A DNA stretch of 31,685 bases from an uncultured Bacilli bacterium (GCA_934101225.1 CAKOQK010000015.1:1-31685); one strand, 5' to 3'. Positions 6,933-16,529 are shown, numbered from the stretch's first letter. Numbers and translations: made by a program. Notes: generated by a model from the letters alone, not told the origin.

Positions 6933-8046
6933 TAGCATCACCTTTTTCATAGTACTGGTATTCATTAATAAGCTCATTACAAATAACAAATACTCTATAA
7001 TCTATTGTACTATTATTTATCTCTTTTTTCAAAACTTTTTGACTACTAATTGTCCCAATATTATTAAATTTTTCTTTAATTTTATCATTTACTAGATTTT
7101 CTATCTCTTCATCACTTAAAATATGTTTTTTATATCTATATTCTTTTTCTTTATAAAACTTAATTTTTAATCCTAATATCTTTATCTCTCTTATATTTTC
7201 TTGACTAAAATATTTATATTTATTTTTAAAAAAAATTTTATCATTTATATTGATATTAAATCTAGACTTACCAGTATATTCTTTTTTATTTTCTTCTTTA
7301 GGTATTGATACCTCTACGTTATACCATACATTACCATATACATATCCTGTTGCTAAAGTATCTCCTTTAACTTCTTCATATAATTTAATTTCTCCACTAA
7401 TTAAAACATCACCTTTTTTAACATATTCCCCACTTCTAACTAAATTAACTCCTTTAGTTGATATAATCTTAGTAATATAAGCATCTTTTTTAGCAACTAT
7501 ATTTCGGTATCCACTTTCTTTATTTATTTCTTTAATTTTTCTTTCTTCACATCTAATTATATATTTCATACCATCTTTAGTAATACTAATCCACTCTAAT
7601 TTATCTTTATTATTATTTAAAATATTTTTTTGTATTTTATCTAATTCATTAAAACTATAAGCAAAAGAATATTTTTTAACATTATTATTATCTAATTCTT
7701 TATATATTAACTTACGAATACTAGATGATGAATGTATTACCTCTATATCTACAATATAACTAGTTATTATGTCAATTAATATAAAAGCAAGAATAAATAT
7801 TATTATATAAAAAATATTATTTTTAATCATTTCTTTAAGTTTATTAATTCCAACATAACTGATTATTTTAATCTTTGAATAATAATTTAATCTTTTAATT
7901 TTTTTATAATCATCTAAATTTATTATACATGTTATCTTATTATTATCTATATAACTTATACTAGATAAATAAATCTTATTACTAATACACTTATTTATAA
8001 ATCTATTAATACTACCAGTTACTTCTATTTTAATTTGTTTATTCAT
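6910..8046 (-). CDS. yqfD: sporulation protein YqfD family
   Basis: A 378-residue membrane protein with one clear transmembrane segment at about residues 76-95 and a large extracytoplasmic domain. It matches YqfD: an N-terminal cytoplasmic part, the TM, a domain with KKDAYITKIISTKGVNLVRSG and YVKKGDVLISG (a short barrel-sandwich-like stretch around residues 185-225), and a C-terminal lysine-rich part. In B. subtilis YqfD is a sigma-E-controlled protein needed at an early engulfment-stage step of sporulation. It overlaps yqfC by eight bases; ribosome site AGGGG. The yqfC-yqfD pair suggests that the organism, or its recent ancestors, could sporulate. Confidence 0.88.
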   Translation of the reverse strand: MNKQIKIEVTGSINRFINKCISNKIYLSSISYIDNNKITCIINLDDYKKIKRLNYYSKIKIISYVGINKLKEMIKNNIFYIIIFILAFILIDIITSYIVDIEVIHSSSSIRKLIYKELDNNNVKKYSFAYSFNELDKIQKNILNNNKDKLEWISITKDGMKYIIRCEERKIKEINKESGYRNIVAKKDAYITKIISTKGVNLVRSGEYVKKGDVLISGEIKLYEEVKGDTLATGYVYGNVWYNVEVSIPKEENKKEYTGKSRFNININDKIFFKNKYKYFSQENIREIKILGLKIKFYKEKEYRYKKHILSDEEIENLVNDKIKEKFNNIGTISSQKVLKKEINNSTIDYRVFVICNELINEYQYYEKGDASDTQSSN

Positions 8047-8272
8047 AGGTTACCCCTATAATATTTCCAGAAATAATTAATTCTTTTTCTTGCATATGTT
8101 TTATTAACATATTATTTCCCTTAATCTTTAAATTAAAATTATCAAATTTAATCATTATTAAATTATTATTAAAAGATAATATATCTTTATAATTATATAA
8201 ATAAATATTATTTTTATATAAACATATATAATAATTATTATTTCTTAAGGCATTATTAATTATCTCTAGCAT
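8039..8272 (-). CDS. yqfC: YqfC/YabP-family sporulation protein
   Basis: A 77-residue protein (81 if started upstream) of the YabP/YqfC family: short beta-rich core DILSFNNNLIMIKFDNFNLKIKGNNM followed by KELIISGNIIGVTYE, matching the family's repeated hydrophobic 'i.l.g..L.I......LiisG.I..i.Y' pattern. The start is placed at the ATG at 8270-8272 because GGTGATG lies five bases before it; the upstream in-frame ATG at 8282-8284 has no ribosome site. A TATAAT at 8288-8293 about a dozen bases upstream could be its -10 element, giving a very short leader. Coupled to yqfD by an eight-base overlap. Confidence 0.82.
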   Translation of the reverse strand: MLEIINNALRNNNYYICLYKNNIYLYNYKDILSFNNNLIMIKFDNFNLKIKGNNMLIKHMQEKELIISGNIIGVTYE

Positions 8273-8299
8273 ATGCATCACCATTTAATTATATGTTTT

Positions 8300-8331
8300 A
8301 AAAAAAAGAAAACTACTGAAATTCAGTAGTT
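8300..8331 (-). terminator. intrinsic terminator after the glycine-rich surface gene
   Basis: A perfect 10-bp stem (AACTACTGAA / TTCAGTAGTT) with a single-base centre is followed on the minus strand by TTCTTTTTTTT. It starts five bases past the stop of the 903-residue surface protein gene and separates it from yqfC. Confidence 0.88.
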
Positions 8332-8335
8332 AATT

Positions 8336-11047
8336 TTAAGGAATATATGTTATTCTAGCATAGCCATTTCCTTCTTTAGCACAATTAGATGTTGGTGTTT
8401 CATTATGACATGTAGTAGCAATTGTTCTAGTAGATGATTCATTTGATTCTTCACAACCAAAACAATACATAACTTTATCAGTTAAATTATTATTAGCAAT
8501 GTATGATGACCCTCCAGAACCACCACCACCATAATAAACAGTTCCACCACCGTATAAACCGGATCCACCACCAGAACCCCAATAAGATGATGATGAACCA
8601 CCTTGACCAAATGAACCACTATATTTACCAGTTCCTGAGGTTCCTCCAGATGATTGTGTACCACCTGTATTTTTATAAGTATTCCCAACAGGGCTATTTG
8701 CTACACCAGTAAACCCACCACCGGATCCACCTATACCATAGCTAGACGTTGAAGTCATAGCACCACCGCCACCACCAGCGGCAACAATAAGTAAATTGGT
8801 AAGTTTATCAGAGAATGTTGATAATAAACCTGATTCTGTAGCTATATGAGTAGCACCACCACCGCTGCCAGCATTTCTGTTTGATGAACACTTTCCGGTA
8901 CCACCACCATTAAAGCCACCAGAAATTAAAGATGAATCAGTACAACTTATATAATTACCTTTTCCGGCAATAGTTATATATATAATATCATCTTTATTTA
9001 AATTAATATTTCCAACACTATATCCTCCATATCCGCCTAAATATAAATCATTTCCACCACCTTGTGCACCCCATGTTTCTAATTTATATATTCCAGTTTT
9101 AGGTGCTTTAAATTCGTAATATGGTTCAGCATTTTCAGTTGTGGGATCAACATAAGCAAGTTCATATATATTCTTTTCTTTATATTTAACTTTAATTACT
9201 AGACTATCGCTTGTTGGTGTAACATTTGTTCCATCAATTGTAGCAGTTCCTTTTTCAATTTCATATTTATCAAATTCATAAACTGGATTAGATTCCACAG
9301 GAATATTTATTTTATTACCTTTTTTTGTTTCAATAGTCGTAACAGTTTGATATTCCTCATTTACAACGGTAATAGTTGAATATTCAACATCTTCTTCGAT
9401 AGTTTGAATGGTTATTCTAGCATAACCATTTCCTTGTTTAGCATAATTAGAAACGGCATCACTACTATAATTACTGGTTGATATTGTTTTAGTGGATGCT
9501 TCAGAGGACTCAGTACAATTATAACAATACATGATTTTATTACCATCATCAATTAAGTGATTACTTCCTATGAAAGAAGAACCGCCGCCGCCACCACCAT
9601 TACGGTTTGAACCGCCGGCACCGCCATAATAGCCACCGCCACCGGCTCCAGCACCTTGTTTATTACTTGAATTGTATCCAGCATCTCCACCATATCCGAA
9701 AGTACCATTTTTTCCAGCAACAGCACTTGAATTTATAACGCCACCGAAAGTTTGAGTTCCACCTGTTCCATTGTGTTTATTAGATGCATTATAATATCCA
9801 CCATCTACACCAATAATTCCACCACCAGAACCGCCTTTATTGTTAGCACTATAGTTACCACCGCCGCCACCACCAGCAGCAACAAGTATTAATTTAGATT
9901 TATCTTGTGTTTCATTTAATAATGAGTCTTCGAATGAAAAATGAGTAGCACCACCACCAGTACCACCAGCGTAGTAAGAACTTCCACCACCGTTGTAACC
10001 ACCTGATGTTGGAGTAACTGATGATGTTGCTTTAGATCCTTGACCCCCAACATATACATCTATTGCTTGTCCTTTTTTTAGCATGATATTTCCTGTAGCA
10101 TATGCTCCGTAACCTCCAGTTGCTGTGCTAGATCCACCACTTGCACCCCACGCTTCTAGTTTATAAATTCCTGTATATGGTGCAAAAAAGGATATAGACC
10201 AAGTATGATCATCGCTATAATCAAAATTCAAAGTTGTATAATAATTAGAAGAAACTGATACCTCATCTGATGAAACAGTTATTTTTTGACTACCTATTTT
10301 TATTGAAGCAGTACCTGTATTTACTTTCCAACTAGAAAAAAGTTGGTTATTTGCATATCCCGGATTTGATAAATCAAATTCAACATTCTTCTCAACATTT
10401 ATTGTAAGATTATTTATATTGTGTTCTGCATCAGTAATTGTTAACTTAGCAAGTTCTGAAGGTTTTTCAACAGTAATATATGCAGATAATTGTTTTCCCA
10501 TATCGCTTGATTGACTTTCATATGTTTTATTAGGAAATGCAAGTGTTAATGTATATTTATGTGTTACACCTTTTATTAAAGCATCCGTTTGCTCAAATGT
10601 TCCATAGCCTAAATTAATCTTACTAGCACCTCTATTTAATGTATTAGGCAAGATATAAGCAAGTGTGCCATTATTATTTACATTTACACCTTCTAATTTA
10701 TAAGTTATAGCACCACTACTAAATGTGTTTTTTTCTACTACTAATTTTAATGCATAATTCATTACATCAGATGCATCAATTTCGGTATTATTTTTTGCAG
10801 TTACACTAAATTCTTTAATGGCCGTCCAACCTGGCAGCACATCTTTTGCATTTATTTGATTTTCTCCATTTTCATAAACAATTGCAACTATTCCACTATT
10901 AAATACAATGGTTGATGATGTTTCGGTATTATTAATATTTGGAGCCATATAAGCAAGAGCAGCACCAATAATTAAAATTAATAATAGTCCAATTACTATC
11001 ATTATAATTAGTATTCTTTTTTTCTTATTTAGGTCTAATTCTTTCAC
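8336..11047 (-). CDS. membrane-anchored surface protein with two ALK/LTK-like glycine-rich domains
   Basis: A 903-residue protein. Residues 1-10 are basic, 11-33 form a membrane anchor, and 35-195 look like a TasA/camelysin-type extracellular domain (DVLPGWTAIKEFSVTAKN). Residues about 200-275 and 550-630 resemble InlB-type small beta repeats (FSSWKVNTGTASI; DKYEIEKGTATIDGTNVTP). Two long glycine-rich domains follow each: about 280-548 and 635-903. Each has YKLE.WGA.GG, a GGYG.Y..G.I.L strand block, GGYNGGG or GGFNGGG, GGGATH, LIVAAGGGGG, several G-runs, MYC(Y/F)xC and a final GNGYARIT. This layout matches the glycine-rich domain of ALK/LTK receptors and bacterial relatives. No LPxTG is present. 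The start is GTG with AAGG upstream; no other start precedes the membrane segment. A promoter and terminator flank it, so it is a single-gene unit. Confidence 0.8.
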   Translation of the reverse strand: MKELDLNKKKRILIIMIVIGLLLILIIGAALAYMAPNINNTETSSTIVFNSGIVAIVYENGENQINAKDVLPGWTAIKEFSVTAKNNTEIDASDVMNYALKLVVEKNTFSSGAITYKLEGVNVNNNGTLAYILPNTLNRGASKINLGYGTFEQTDALIKGVTHKYTLTLAFPNKTYESQSSDMGKQLSAYITVEKPSELAKLTITDAEHNINNLTINVEKNVEFDLSNPGYANNQLFSSWKVNTGTASIKIGSQKITVSSDEVSVSSNYYTTLNFDYSDDHTWSISFFAPYTGIYKLEAWGASGGSSTATGGYGAYATGNIMLKKGQAIDVYVGGQGSKATSSVTPTSGGYNGGGSSYYAGGTGGGATHFSFEDSLLNETQDKSKLILVAAGGGGGGNYSANNKGGSGGGIIGVDGGYYNASNKHNGTGGTQTFGGVINSSAVAGKNGTFGYGGDAGYNSSNKQGAGAGGGGYYGGAGGSNRNGGGGGGSSFIGSNHLIDDGNKIMYCYNCTESSEASTKTISTSNYSSDAVSNYAKQGNGYARITIQTIEEDVEYSTITVVNEEYQTVTTIETKKGNKINIPVESNPVYEFDKYEIEKGTATIDGTNVTPTSDSLVIKVKYKEKNIYELAYVDPTTENAEPYYEFKAPKTGIYKLETWGAQGGGNDLYLGGYGGYSVGNINLNKDDIIYITIAGKGNYISCTDSSLISGGFNGGGTGKCSSNRNAGSGGGATHIATESGLLSTFSDKLTNLLIVAAGGGGGAMTSTSSYGIGGSGGGFTGVANSPVGNTYKNTGGTQSSGGTSGTGKYSGSFGQGGSSSSYWGSGGGSGLYGGGTVYYGGGGSGGSSYIANNNLTDKVMYCFGCEESNESSTRTIATTCHNETPTSNCAKEGNGYARITYIP

Positions 11048-11074
11048 AATAAATTACCTACCTTATCTTATTTA

Positions 11075-11103
11075 ATTTTACATTAAAAAAGGTATTATGT
11101 AAA
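11075..11103 (-). promoter_or_regulatory. promoter of the 903-residue surface protein gene
   Basis: TTTACA (11098-11103), 17-bp spacer, TAAAAT (11075-11080) on the minus strand, about 28 bases before the GTG start. The -35 lies inside the polC terminator hairpin, so the two elements share sequence. Confidence 0.5.
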
Positions 11104-11115
11104 TAACATAAAACC
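11085..11115 (-). terminator. intrinsic terminator of polC
   Basis: GGTTTTATG and CATAATACC pair as a 9-bp stem with one T-T mismatch around a seven-base loop, followed on the minus strand by TTTTTT. It stands just after the polC stop. Confidence 0.75.
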
Positions 11116-11123
11116 ATATTTTT

Positions 11124-14100
11124 TTAATCAAATAAACTTAACTGTGAAGACTGTGGCATATTTTCTAAAACATCAATTGTTTTTAATTTTTCAACGATAG
11201 TTCCTGATACTTTTGCTCTTGATTGAAAATCTTCAATACTTACAAACTTACCCTTATCTCTTTCATTAACGATATTTTTAGCAACAGTTTCACCAAGTCC
11301 ATCTACTGATAAGAAAGATGGAATTATTGTATGTTCGTCAGCTACTTGCCATACTTTCCAATCACTTTTATATAAATCTATTTTAGCAAATTTAATTCCT
11401 CTTGCTGATGCTTCTAAACATACTTTTAAGCATTCAAGAAGTCCTAATTCTTTACTAGTTGCATTAAATCCTTTATTTTGAATTTCTTCTACTTTTGCTT
11501 TTATAGCATCATATCCTTTCATCATCGTTTCAACATCAAAATCAGTCGCTTTACAAGATAGCCAAGATGAATAGAAATACACTGGTTTATGAACTTTAAT
11601 CCAAGCAATTCTAAAGGCACTTACAACATAAGCAGCAGCATGAGCTTTAGGGAACATATATTTAATCTTATTACATGAATCAATAAACCAATCAGGAATA
11701 TTTGCATCTTGCATTATCTTTTTATAAGATTCCCACGTATCTTTTTCTTTTGGTTTACTTGCTTTACCTTTACGTACAAATTCCATTATTTTAAAGGCTT
11801 TAATAGGTTCTACTCCATGATACATTAAATAAATCATAATATCATCACGACAACCAATTACTTCACTAAATGGAACAACATTATTAATAATTAAATCTCT
11901 CGCATTACCAAGCCATACATCAGTTCCATGAGAAAGTCCGGCAATTTTAACTAGTTCAGCAAAAGTCTTAGGTTTAATTTCATCAACCATTCCAATTGTA
12001 AAGTTAGTACCAAATTCTGGAATTCCTAATGTACCAGTTAATGCTAATATTTGTTCATTAGTTACCCCTAACGCTTTAGTTGATGAGAAAATACTCATAG
12101 TTTCTGGATCTGATAAAGGTATTTTACTTACATCAAGTCCTGTTTGCTCTTGAATAATTCTAAGCTGAGTTGGATCGGTATGACCTAAAATATCCAATTT
12201 AAGTAAACATTCTTCAATTGAGTGGTATCCAAAGTGAGTTGTACGCCATGCATTATTAACATCTTCTGCTGGATATTGAAATGGGGTAAAATCATAAACT
12301 TCTTTATAATCGGGAACAACTACAATTCCTCCTGGATGTTGTCCAGTAGTTCTCTTAACTCCTGTAACGCCTTTAGCTAAACGTTCTATTTCTGGAGTAC
12401 GAAGTGTAATTCCTTTATCTTCCATATATCCTTTAACAAAACCAAAAGCCGTTTTTTCAGCAACTGTACCAATAGTACCAGCACGATATACATTATCAAC
12501 ACCAAATAGTACCTTAGTATATTCATGAGCAGATGCTTGATTTAAATCAGAAAAGTTTAAGTCGATATCTGGAACTTTATCAGCATTGAATCCTAAGAAA
12601 GTTTCAAATGGAATATCATGTCCATCTCTGTACATATCTTCCCCGCAATTAGGGCATTTCTTTTCAGGAAGATCAATACCACATGAATAAGTTGCGCCAA
12701 GTGGTTTACCATCTTCATCATTAAAAATACTTGTCTTACATTTTAGACAGCGATAATGAGCCGCTAAAGAATTAACTTCAGTAATACCCATCATTGTTGC
12801 AACAAATGATGAACCTACTGATCCTCTTGAACCAACTAAGAATCCTTCATCATTAGAGTGTTTAACTAGTCTTTGGGCAATTAAGTAAATTGGATCGAAA
12901 CCTGCACCAATTACACCACCAAGTGATTTCTTTAACTTTTGTTCTATTTCTTCGTCACTAGTTTCTTCTTCTAAATGTTCTTTAATATTATTTCTAACTA
13001 ACTCTTTAACAGCATCTACACCTTTTAATATAACTTCATGAACATCCTTAAATATTAATTCTTTTAAATTAGGTTCATCTTCACTATGAGTTTTTAATAA
13101 ATTTTCACGACAGACTTTATAAACAGTTTCTCCATAAAGTTCTTTAGCAATTCGTTCTTCAATTAATAATGGAAGTGGATCTCCATACCAATCAGTTGCT
13201 CTACCATAAACCAAGTCAGTTACAACTCTAGGACAATCTAAATAAGTTTTACCATCATCAGCTTTTACTCTAGGTGAAAATGGTGTTCCACCTGTATCTG
13301 GAATAACTTCTATTTCGTCAATCATATCACATATCTTATTTGTATTAGTAACAACTATTTCATATGCAACATCTTTATCTAAAAAGTTAAAATTATCAAG
13401 CATTTCATTTGTTGTTCTGTAATGTTGTGAAGGTATTTCTTTAATACTAGATTTAGCTAAATGATGTTTGCCAAAATTAGCTTTAGTATTTATAATTATT
13501 TGTCTATAAATTCGATCATCTTTATAAAAATGATGAACATCTCCAGTAGCAACCATTATTTTACCAGCATCTCTTACTGCATCAACAACTTTCATAATAT
13601 TTCCAATTAATTCTGCATTAGAAGAAAAATCTCCTGTATCAACTAAATGAGAATAAACATCAGGTGGTTGAACTTCAACATAATCATAGAAATTAATTAA
13701 ATTAGTTAATTCTTCTTTATCTTTTCTTCTAGCTTCTTTAAATATTTCTGAATCAAAGCATCCACTACCAATAAGTAATCCTTCTCTTAATTCTTGTAAG
13801 ACACTTCTTGGAATTCTAGGACATTTAAAATAATAAGTTGTATTAGCTAATGAAACAATTTTAAATAAATTCTTTAATCCTTTTTGATTTAAAACTAAAG
13901 CGTTAAAGTGATGTGTTGCCCCAAACTTATATAAATTTTCTTTAGAAACTAAATTATCTAAATCTTTTATTGTTTTATAAGTATCTTTTGGAACACGATC
14001 TAACATTTTCCAAAATACATAAGCTGTTCCTTCAGCATCATAATCTGCTCTATGATGAGCATCCTCGTTCCAAGGTACTTCATATCTTTTAACTAACGCT

Positions 14101-15707
14101 GACAAACTGTGTCTTGTTAAATCAGGATCTAACGCTCTTGATAGTTCTAATGTATCAATAACGGTATTATTAAATTCCGGTAATCCATATTTTTTACAAG
14201 CCATATCAACAAAAGACATATCGAATTTCGCGTTATGTGCAACCATAGGTAGTCCTTCTGCCCACTCTAAAAATCTTTTAGTTACGTTTGCTTCATTATC
14301 AGCACCAGCTAGATCATCATCAGTAATACATGTTAAATCAACTATCTTTTGTGGAAGTGGTCTACCTGGATTAATAAATTCATCAAATCTATCAATTATT
14401 TCACCACTCGCAATTTTTACAGCACCAATTTCAATCATTTGATCTTTACCACCAGCATTAAAACCAGTAGTTTCTGTATCAAATACAACATAAGTAGTGC
14501 TTCTTAAATCATCATCTTTTGCTCTAAAAGTAATATCAGCCGAATCATCAACTAATGTAAGTTCAGTACCATAAATACCTTTAAAATGTTCTTCTTTAGG
14601 TTTACCTTTATTATAATTTTTAATTATTTCATAACAAATTGGAAATGCTTGACAACCACCATGATCAGTTATCGCAACTCCTTTATATCCAAATTTAATA
14701 GCATTACTAACAAGCTCTGATGTATGTTTATCTAAATCAAATTTAGTAACTCCATCCATTTGACTCATCATTGTATGAGCATGTAATTCGACTCTCTTAA
14801 CTTCAGCATCATCAACAAACTCATCATCTTTACTAGGAATTTCCTCTATATCTCTTACATTAAACACTAAATCTTTAGCAAAAGTATCATTTTTAACATA
14901 CCCTCTAAAAGCATACCATTTTCCTTCTTTTAAACCAGCTTTATATTTATTAAATTCATCATCTTCTCTTGTAAAAATTTTAGCTAAAATACTATCAGTT
15001 TTATCGCTAATCTTCAAAGTTAATATTTTAAAATTACTTTTATTAGATACAAATTCTTCTATTCCAAAAATATATGCTTCAACTGTAACATTATTTTCTT
15101 CGCCAATAATATCTTTAATTTCTGTAATCTTTTTAGATTTAATTTCTTCACCCATTATAATTTTAAATTCAGGTTCTTTATTAACAATTATATCTGTTTT
15201 ACTATTTTCTATTTCTTCTTTTATTTCTTTTCTTTTTTCATCATTAATAACAGGAACTAAACTAACTTCAAAAATACCTAAACTTTTTAAATATTTACGA
15301 AATTCATCATTAAAAGAATCTATTAAATTAGCTTCCATCTTTGAAATAACCTCAACACTTATTTCATTATTTTCTACTTTAAAATCGTTATTAATGATAC
15401 TTTGTAAAGAAACATTATCAATAACTTTTTGATCTAAAAAATATTTAAAATATTTGATAATATCTTCATCACTTATATTGCTATAGCATATTTTAATATC
15501 TATCGTATTAACATTTTCAATTCCGTCTTTAGCCTTATTAATCAGTTTTATCATTGATTCTGGATTAATAACTTTATCACTTTGCAAATATACTATCCAA
15601 GATTCTTTTTGTTTATTTATAACAACTTTAGAAACTTTTACTCCCTCAAAATTATCTACATCATCAAAATTTATTTTATTAAAGAATCTTATTAATTTAT
15701 CATCCAT
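11124..15707 (-). CDS. polC: DNA polymerase III alpha subunit, PolC type
   Basis: The 1527-residue replicative polymerase with built-in proofreading, as in low-GC Gram-positives. Domains in order: N-terminal region 1-195; OB fold about 200-295; PHP domain starting RVELHAHTMMSQMDG (305-319); DEDD exonuclease inserted in PHP, FDTETTGF (409-416), NAKFDMSF and the HRADYDA block near 551; polymerase with GSRGSVGSS (959-967), a zinc-binding insertion with CLKC and CPNC, and catalytic PDIDLNFSD (1046-1054); helix-hairpin-helix near the end; and a C-terminal clamp-binding motif QLSLF. It is about 90 residues longer than B. subtilis PolC. ATG is preceded by AAGGGTGAT. Downstream is its terminator; upstream is the end of the ToxN gene. 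Confidence 0.98.
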   Translation of the reverse strand: MDDKLIRFFNKINFDDVDNFEGVKVSKVVINKQKESWIVYLQSDKVINPESMIKLINKAKDGIENVNTIDIKICYSNISDEDIIKYFKYFLDQKVIDNVSLQSIINNDFKVENNEISVEVISKMEANLIDSFNDEFRKYLKSLGIFEVSLVPVINDEKRKEIKEEIENSKTDIIVNKEPEFKIIMGEEIKSKKITEIKDIIGEENNVTVEAYIFGIEEFVSNKSNFKILTLKISDKTDSILAKIFTREDDEFNKYKAGLKEGKWYAFRGYVKNDTFAKDLVFNVRDIEEIPSKDDEFVDDAEVKRVELHAHTMMSQMDGVTKFDLDKHTSELVSNAIKFGYKGVAITDHGGCQAFPICYEIIKNYNKGKPKEEHFKGIYGTELTLVDDSADITFRAKDDDLRSTTYVVFDTETTGFNAGGKDQMIEIGAVKIASGEIIDRFDEFINPGRPLPQKIVDLTCITDDDLAGADNEANVTKRFLEWAEGLPMVAHNAKFDMSFVDMACKKYGLPEFNNTVIDTLELSRALDPDLTRHSLSALVKRYEVPWNEDAHHRADYDAEGTAYVFWKMLDRVPKDTYKTIKDLDNLVSKENLYKFGATHHFNALVLNQKGLKNLFKIVSLANTTYYFKCPRIPRSVLQELREGLLIGSGCFDSEIFKEARRKDKEELTNLINFYDYVEVQPPDVYSHLVDTGDFSSNAELIGNIMKVVDAVRDAGKIMVATGDVHHFYKDDRIYRQIIINTKANFGKHHLAKSSIKEIPSQHYRTTNEMLDNFNFLDKDVAYEIVVTNTNKICDMIDEIEVIPDTGGTPFSPRVKADDGKTYLDCPRVVTDLVYGRATDWYGDPLPLLIEERIAKELYGETVYKVCRENLLKTHSEDEPNLKELIFKDVHEVILKGVDAVKELVRNNIKEHLEEETSDEEIEQKLKKSLGGVIGAGFDPIYLIAQRLVKHSNDEGFLVGSRGSVGSSFVATMMGITEVNSLAAHYRCLKCKTSIFNDEDGKPLGATYSCGIDLPEKKCPNCGEDMYRDGHDIPFETFLGFNADKVPDIDLNFSDLNQASAHEYTKVLFGVDNVYRAGTIGTVAEKTAFGFVKGYMEDKGITLRTPEIERLAKGVTGVKRTTGQHPGGIVVVPDYKEVYDFTPFQYPAEDVNNAWRTTHFGYHSIEECLLKLDILGHTDPTQLRIIQEQTGLDVSKIPLSDPETMSIFSSTKALGVTNEQILALTGTLGIPEFGTNFTIGMVDEIKPKTFAELVKIAGLSHGTDVWLGNARDLIINNVVPFSEVIGCRDDIMIYLMYHGVEPIKAFKIMEFVRKGKASKPKEKDTWESYKKIMQDANIPDWFIDSCNKIKYMFPKAHAAAYVVSAFRIAWIKVHKPVYFYSSWLSCKATDFDVETMMKGYDAIKAKVEEIQNKGFNATSKELGLLECLKVCLEASARGIKFAKIDLYKSDWKVWQVADEHTIIPSFLSVDGLGETVAKNIVNERDKGKFVSIEDFQSRAKVSGTIVEKLKTIDVLENMPQSSQLSLFD

Positions 15708-15728
15708 TATTAATCACCCTTGAATATA

Positions 15729-15756
15729 ATTATACTTAAAATCTAAAATAAAACAA
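15729..15756 (-). promoter_or_regulatory. probable polC promoter
   Basis: TATAAT (15729-15734) with TTGTTT 16 bases upstream (15751-15756) on the minus strand. The -35 overlaps the toxN terminator stem. The -10 is perfect, the -35 moderate. Confidence 0.45.
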
Positions 15757-15777
15757 ATACTTTTAAGGTATTTGTTT
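15740..15777 (-). terminator. intrinsic terminator of toxN
   Basis: AAACAAATAC / GTATTTGTTT, a 10-bp perfect stem with a seven-base loop, overlapping the toxN stop codon and followed on the minus strand by TATTTTAG. The U-tract is interrupted but the stem is strong. Confidence 0.7.
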
Positions 15778-16294
15778 AAACTTTTTGCTCTATATTATTA
15801 TATTCTTTACATTTTTCTTCAAGAAGAGGAAAATTGCAACATCTATCTTTAATTCTTTTTACTAATCTTCCACATGTATATAAATCATACAATTTAACTG
15901 CCTTAATTATAATTCTATTAAAATTTTTATTTAGCCACAACAACTGTTCTTTTAATAATTGTTGTCTTTTTAATTCATAAATATTTTCAGGTATTTTGTT
16001 AATATCTATTATTTCATAATTATTAGGCGAAACAGGAATCATATTATTGAAATTAACTACACCTAACTTTCCACCATTTATTTTTATAATATCAATATTA
16101 TTTTTCATATGAAGGTGTTTATCTTTTGGGCTAGATAAAGGTGCATAGTAATCGCAATTATTTACCACAAATAAAATTCCAATAAAAGGTCTTAGTTCTT
16201 TTATGCCAGCATTATAAGAAACTTTATCATCAAATTTTCTTAAATAATCACAATATTTATAATCAACTTTTACTATTTTAAAATTTCTAATCAT
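15776..16294 (-). CDS. toxN: type III toxin, ToxN/AbiQ-family endoribonuclease
   Basis: A 172-residue protein that matches ToxN/AbiQ toxins along its length: YLRKFDDKVSYN (17-28), RPFIGILFVVNN (35-46), YYAPLSSPKDKH (49-60), GGKLGVVNFNNMIPV (74-88), KEQLLWLNKN (115-124) and CNFPLLEEKCKEY near the end; family members are about 160-180 residues. Known ToxN enzymes are endoribonucleases that cut the repeat antitoxin precursor, are held inactive in a complex with the repeat RNA, and give phage defence by abortive infection. The start is ATG at 16292-16294 behind GGGGGA; the longer frame would need a TTG that lies next to that ribosome site. Upstream, in type III order, are an intrinsic terminator and three antitoxin repeats. 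Type III TA loci often travel on mobile elements; here it lies between mutS and polC. Confidence 0.9.
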   Translation of the reverse strand: MIRNFKIVKVDYKYCDYLRKFDDKVSYNAGIKELRPFIGILFVVNNCDYYAPLSSPKDKHLHMKNNIDIIKINGGKLGVVNFNNMIPVSPNNYEIIDINKIPENIYELKRQQLLKEQLLWLNKNFNRIIIKAVKLYDLYTCGRLVKRIKDRCCNFPLLEEKCKEYNNIEQKV

Positions 16295-16313
16295 AATTTC
16301 TAATTCCCCCAAA

Positions 16314-16350
16314 CAAATAAAATTAAAGATTAGAGTTTGCTCTCTAATCT
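16314..16350 (-). terminator. terminator between RNA antitoxin and toxN
   Basis: A perfect 9-bp stem AGATTAGAG / CTCTAATCT with a six-base loop, then TTTAATTTTATTT. In type III loci a terminator at this place lets most transcripts stop after the antitoxin repeats and a minority read into the toxin, which sets the RNA:protein ratio. Confidence 0.88.
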
Positions 16351-16355
16351 ACTTT

Positions 16356-16461
16356 TTTAACTTCCATTTACGGCTGGATACACCACTTTATCAAGTACCA
16401 TTTACGGCTGGTTTCACCACTTTATTAACTTCCATTTAAATGAGCTGGATACACTCGCTTT
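16356..16461 (-). ncRNA. toxI: ToxI-like RNA antitoxin, three tandem repeats
   Basis: Three consecutive units read toward toxN: 16424-16461 (38 nt), 16390-16423 (34 nt) and 16356-16389 (34 nt). Each begins AAAG and has CCAGC in the middle and AAATGG near the end; units 2 and 3 share a 14-nt exact core (plus strand ccatttacggctgg at 16364 and 16398, exactly 34 nt apart). Unit 1 has GAG and CTC where units 2-3 have GG and CC flanking the TGTATCCAG-like core, a possible compensatory change. The units are visibly GC-richer than the AT-rich surroundings, as expected of folded RNA. Unit length matches ToxI family antitoxins (about 34-38 nt), each of which forms a pseudoknot bound by one toxin. Position, terminator and partner toxin support the call. 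Confidence 0.85.
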
Positions 16462-16473
16462 TTTATAACAACA

Positions 16474-16498
16474 TGTTGCATTAATATTATATGCAACA
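16474..16498 (-). repeat. 8-bp inverted repeat in the antitoxin leader
   Basis: TGTTGCAT and ATGCAACA with a nine-base AT loop lie between the promoter start point and the first antitoxin unit, so they would form a 5' hairpin on the antitoxin precursor or a DNA operator. The role is unknown. Confidence 0.5.
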
Positions 16499-16529
16499 AT
16501 TTGCTTCACATAATCACTTATGCATAATT

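Noticed and set aside
8482..8712. ORFs on both strands over the glycine-rich coding region (also around 19897-20082 and 21615-22051)
   Set aside because: They are alternative frames of Gly-rich codons (GGN repeats read as His/Gln/Pro/Val runs), have no ribosome sites, and lie wholly inside larger genes with good domain signatures.
15776..16312. Longer toxN starting at TTG (16310-16312)
   Set aside because: The GGGGGA directly after that TTG is the ribosome site for the ATG at 16292-16294, and ToxN proteins start close to that point.
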